DNA of 5,947 bases from Candidatus Hodarchaeota archaeon (GTDB lineage: Archaea; Asgardarchaeota; Heimdallarchaeia; Hodarchaeales; Hodarchaeaceae). Under the pieces are notes generated by a model. The model was not told where the DNA came from, searched no databases, and saw only the letters and a program-made list of their open reading frames with translations. The translations under genes were made by a program, and so were the position numbers. Shown piece after piece: positions 4,925-5,947 of the stretch; position 1 is the stretch's first letter; the number at the start of each line of letters is the position of its first letter. The DNA is taken from the NCBI GenBank assembly GCA_016839665.1, contig JAEOTU010000115.1, positions 1 to 5,947 on the forward strand, read 5' to 3'.

Positions 4925-5947
4925 TTAATTTTGACTTATTATATAATCTAAAAATCCATTGATTTCTTCCTTGTAGTCTCCAAATATTAGTATATGATGG
5001 TTTGCCAATGATCTCTCTAAAAAGTATTCCACAGATTCATCTAATGATACTTCGACTTGTGTTCTACAAGCAGACGAGTTATCTAGATTTGTGATTATTT
5101 TTCCTTTCGCTACCCACCATTGCGTTAAATCCTTCCCCCAGATTTTTAATATGGTTACTTCCTGTGGAATTTTGAATTTTCCCTTTATCGCCACACTCTT
5201 TCCTGATTCAAAATGGGTGGTGATCGAGTAGCTTTCCACCATTTTGAGAGGTACTGTACAATGTGCAAGAGTTACAGTATTTTTATGTTCATCTACATTT
5301 ACAATATTTCCCATGAAGGGCGTTTGACCAGTCAGTAGATGGAGTACCAGCATAGTGAAAGTTGATGGAATATCACCTTCACATCCTGCAATAATTCCTT
5401 GGTCATTAAGGTAAGATAATGCCAAACATGATGTGACATCAGTATTTTGTAACAGGGTGAAACATTCTACTGTGAGAGCATCAAGTTGAAACTCATAAGT
5501 TAATTGTACCAATCTTTCAGTTACGTTTGCTGCTTCTTCAACCATTTGATTTGGTATATCGATTTCAACTGCCTGATCTATGAATTTTACTTCCCTTTTT
5601 TTGATGGTTTCAGAAATTTTTGTTTCCTTGAAGCTAATAAGTCTTGAACTGGGGATGTATATGATTTTAGTTCCCCAAACTTTTTCGATAGCCTGTTCAT
5701 CAACTTTTGAAGCAATTAACCAATCTGATGGAACACCAACCACTCCAATACGACCATTCTCAAGATTGTGTTTAACATTAGCGTAATGTTTCCTCTGCTT
5801 AATAATTTCAGCTAACTCTCTAAGAGTTCCATGAACTATTTTAGCTTTAATACCCTCCACTTCAAGATATTTTCTTGTTTCCATCGCGGCTGGTAATGAA
5901 TTGTTGGAATCATAACTTAGTAAAATGATGGGGGGAGTCAACTTTGC
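4925..5947 (-). CDS. L-fucose/L-arabinose isomerase-like protein (COG2407), C-terminal part, 5' end outside window
   Basis: The frame is open to the right edge, so the TTG at 5941 is not a convincing start: the first visible residues (AKLTPPIILLSYDSNNSLPA) match an internal strand of this family, and some tens of N-terminal residues are missing. Counting from that TTG codon, 338 residues are visible. The hallmarks of the fucose/arabinose isomerase fold are present: ALTVECFTLLQ (155-165, E159), AGCEGD (185-190, E188 and D190), HCTVP (227-231), TTHFESG (241-247), CRTQVEV (292-298) and the near-terminal NHHILIFGD (314-322, H315/H316). The Glu, Asp and His of these motifs are the likely metal ligands for aldose-ketose isomerisation. 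Many archaeal COG2407 members have no proven substrate, so sugar specificity is not assigned. TAA at 4925-4927 ends it; downstream is a 141-base gap with the aminopeptidase promoter. Confidence 0.87.
   Translation of the reverse strand, partial: AKLTPPIILLSYDSNNSLPAAMETRKYLEVEGIKAKIVHGTLRELAEIIKQRKHYANVKHNLENGRIGVVGVPSDWLIASKVDEQAIEKVWGTKIIYIPSSRLISFKETKISETIKKREVKFIDQAVEIDIPNQMVEEAANVTERLVQLTYEFQLDALTVECFTLLQNTDVTSCLALSYLNDQGIIAGCEGDIPSTFTMLVLHLLTGQTPFMGNIVNVDEHKNTVTLAHCTVPLKMVESYSITTHFESGKSVAIKGKFKIPQEVTILKIWGKDLTQWWVAKGKIITNLDNSSACRTQVEVSLDESVEYFLERSLANHHILIFGDYKEEINGFLDYIISQN

Noticed and set aside
5939..5941. TTG as the start codon of the isomerase-like gene
   Set aside because: The frame is open upstream to the edge, no SD can be seen, and the family needs more N-terminal sequence.
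1..5947. tRNA, rRNA, CRISPR array, insertion sequence or attachment site
   Set aside because: I saw no repeats with regular spacers, no transposase or integrase motifs, and no tRNA-like cloverleaf on reading both strands.

Overview
The window looks archaeal: AT-rich, tightly packed, with short leaders. BRE/TATA-like elements lie about 40-50 bases before several start codons, GGTGA/GAGG-type Shine-Dalgarno (SD) sites are present, and the families are common in archaea: a ThiI catalytic domain with CxxC and a third Cys, a COG3199 GGDGT kinase, an M29 aminopeptidase and a COG2407 sugar-isomerase-like protein. The overall style would fit an Asgard-type or other mesophilic archaeal genome, but this assignment is a guess; no rRNA or marker gene is present.

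Layout. Positions 1-442 (minus strand) hold a two-gene unit running off the left edge: an unrecognised 106-residue protein and, 5 bases after it, the first 38 codons of another gene, possibly GcvH-like. Its promoter lies at about 483-500. The 233-base gap 443-675 carries divergent promoters. At 676-1362 (plus strand, the only plus gene) is a stand-alone ThiI-type PP-loop sulfurtransferase. It overlaps tail-to-tail by 4 bases with a minus-strand operon (3514 to 1359) of an extended SDR/NAD-dependent epimerase followed, through an ATGA overlap, by a COG3199 ATP-NAD-kinase-like protein. Upstream of that operon (3515-3670) is a compact region with an oligo-T terminator, a 31-base-spaced direct repeat, a small palindrome and the operon promoter. 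Positions 3671-4783 (minus) encode a complete M29 metallo-aminopeptidase. Its promoter carries a 14-bp perfect palindrome between the TATA box and the start codon, a good operator candidate. Positions 4925-5947 (minus) are the C-terminal part of a fucose/arabinose isomerase-like protein whose N-terminus is outside the window.

How the genes relate. The only strong functional coupling seen is the SDR/COG3199 pair, where a kinase-like protein that may make NADP (or phosphorylate a related substrate) is co-translated with a nucleotide-dependent oxidoreductase/epimerase. The left pair is also translationally coupled. The other genes look like independently transcribed housekeeping or metabolic genes. 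I found no mobile element, CRISPR array, tRNA or rRNA. No overt new defence or multi-gene system is visible; the most unusual items are the stand-alone ThiI domain, the unknown 106-residue protein with its coupled partner, and the regulatory palindromes.
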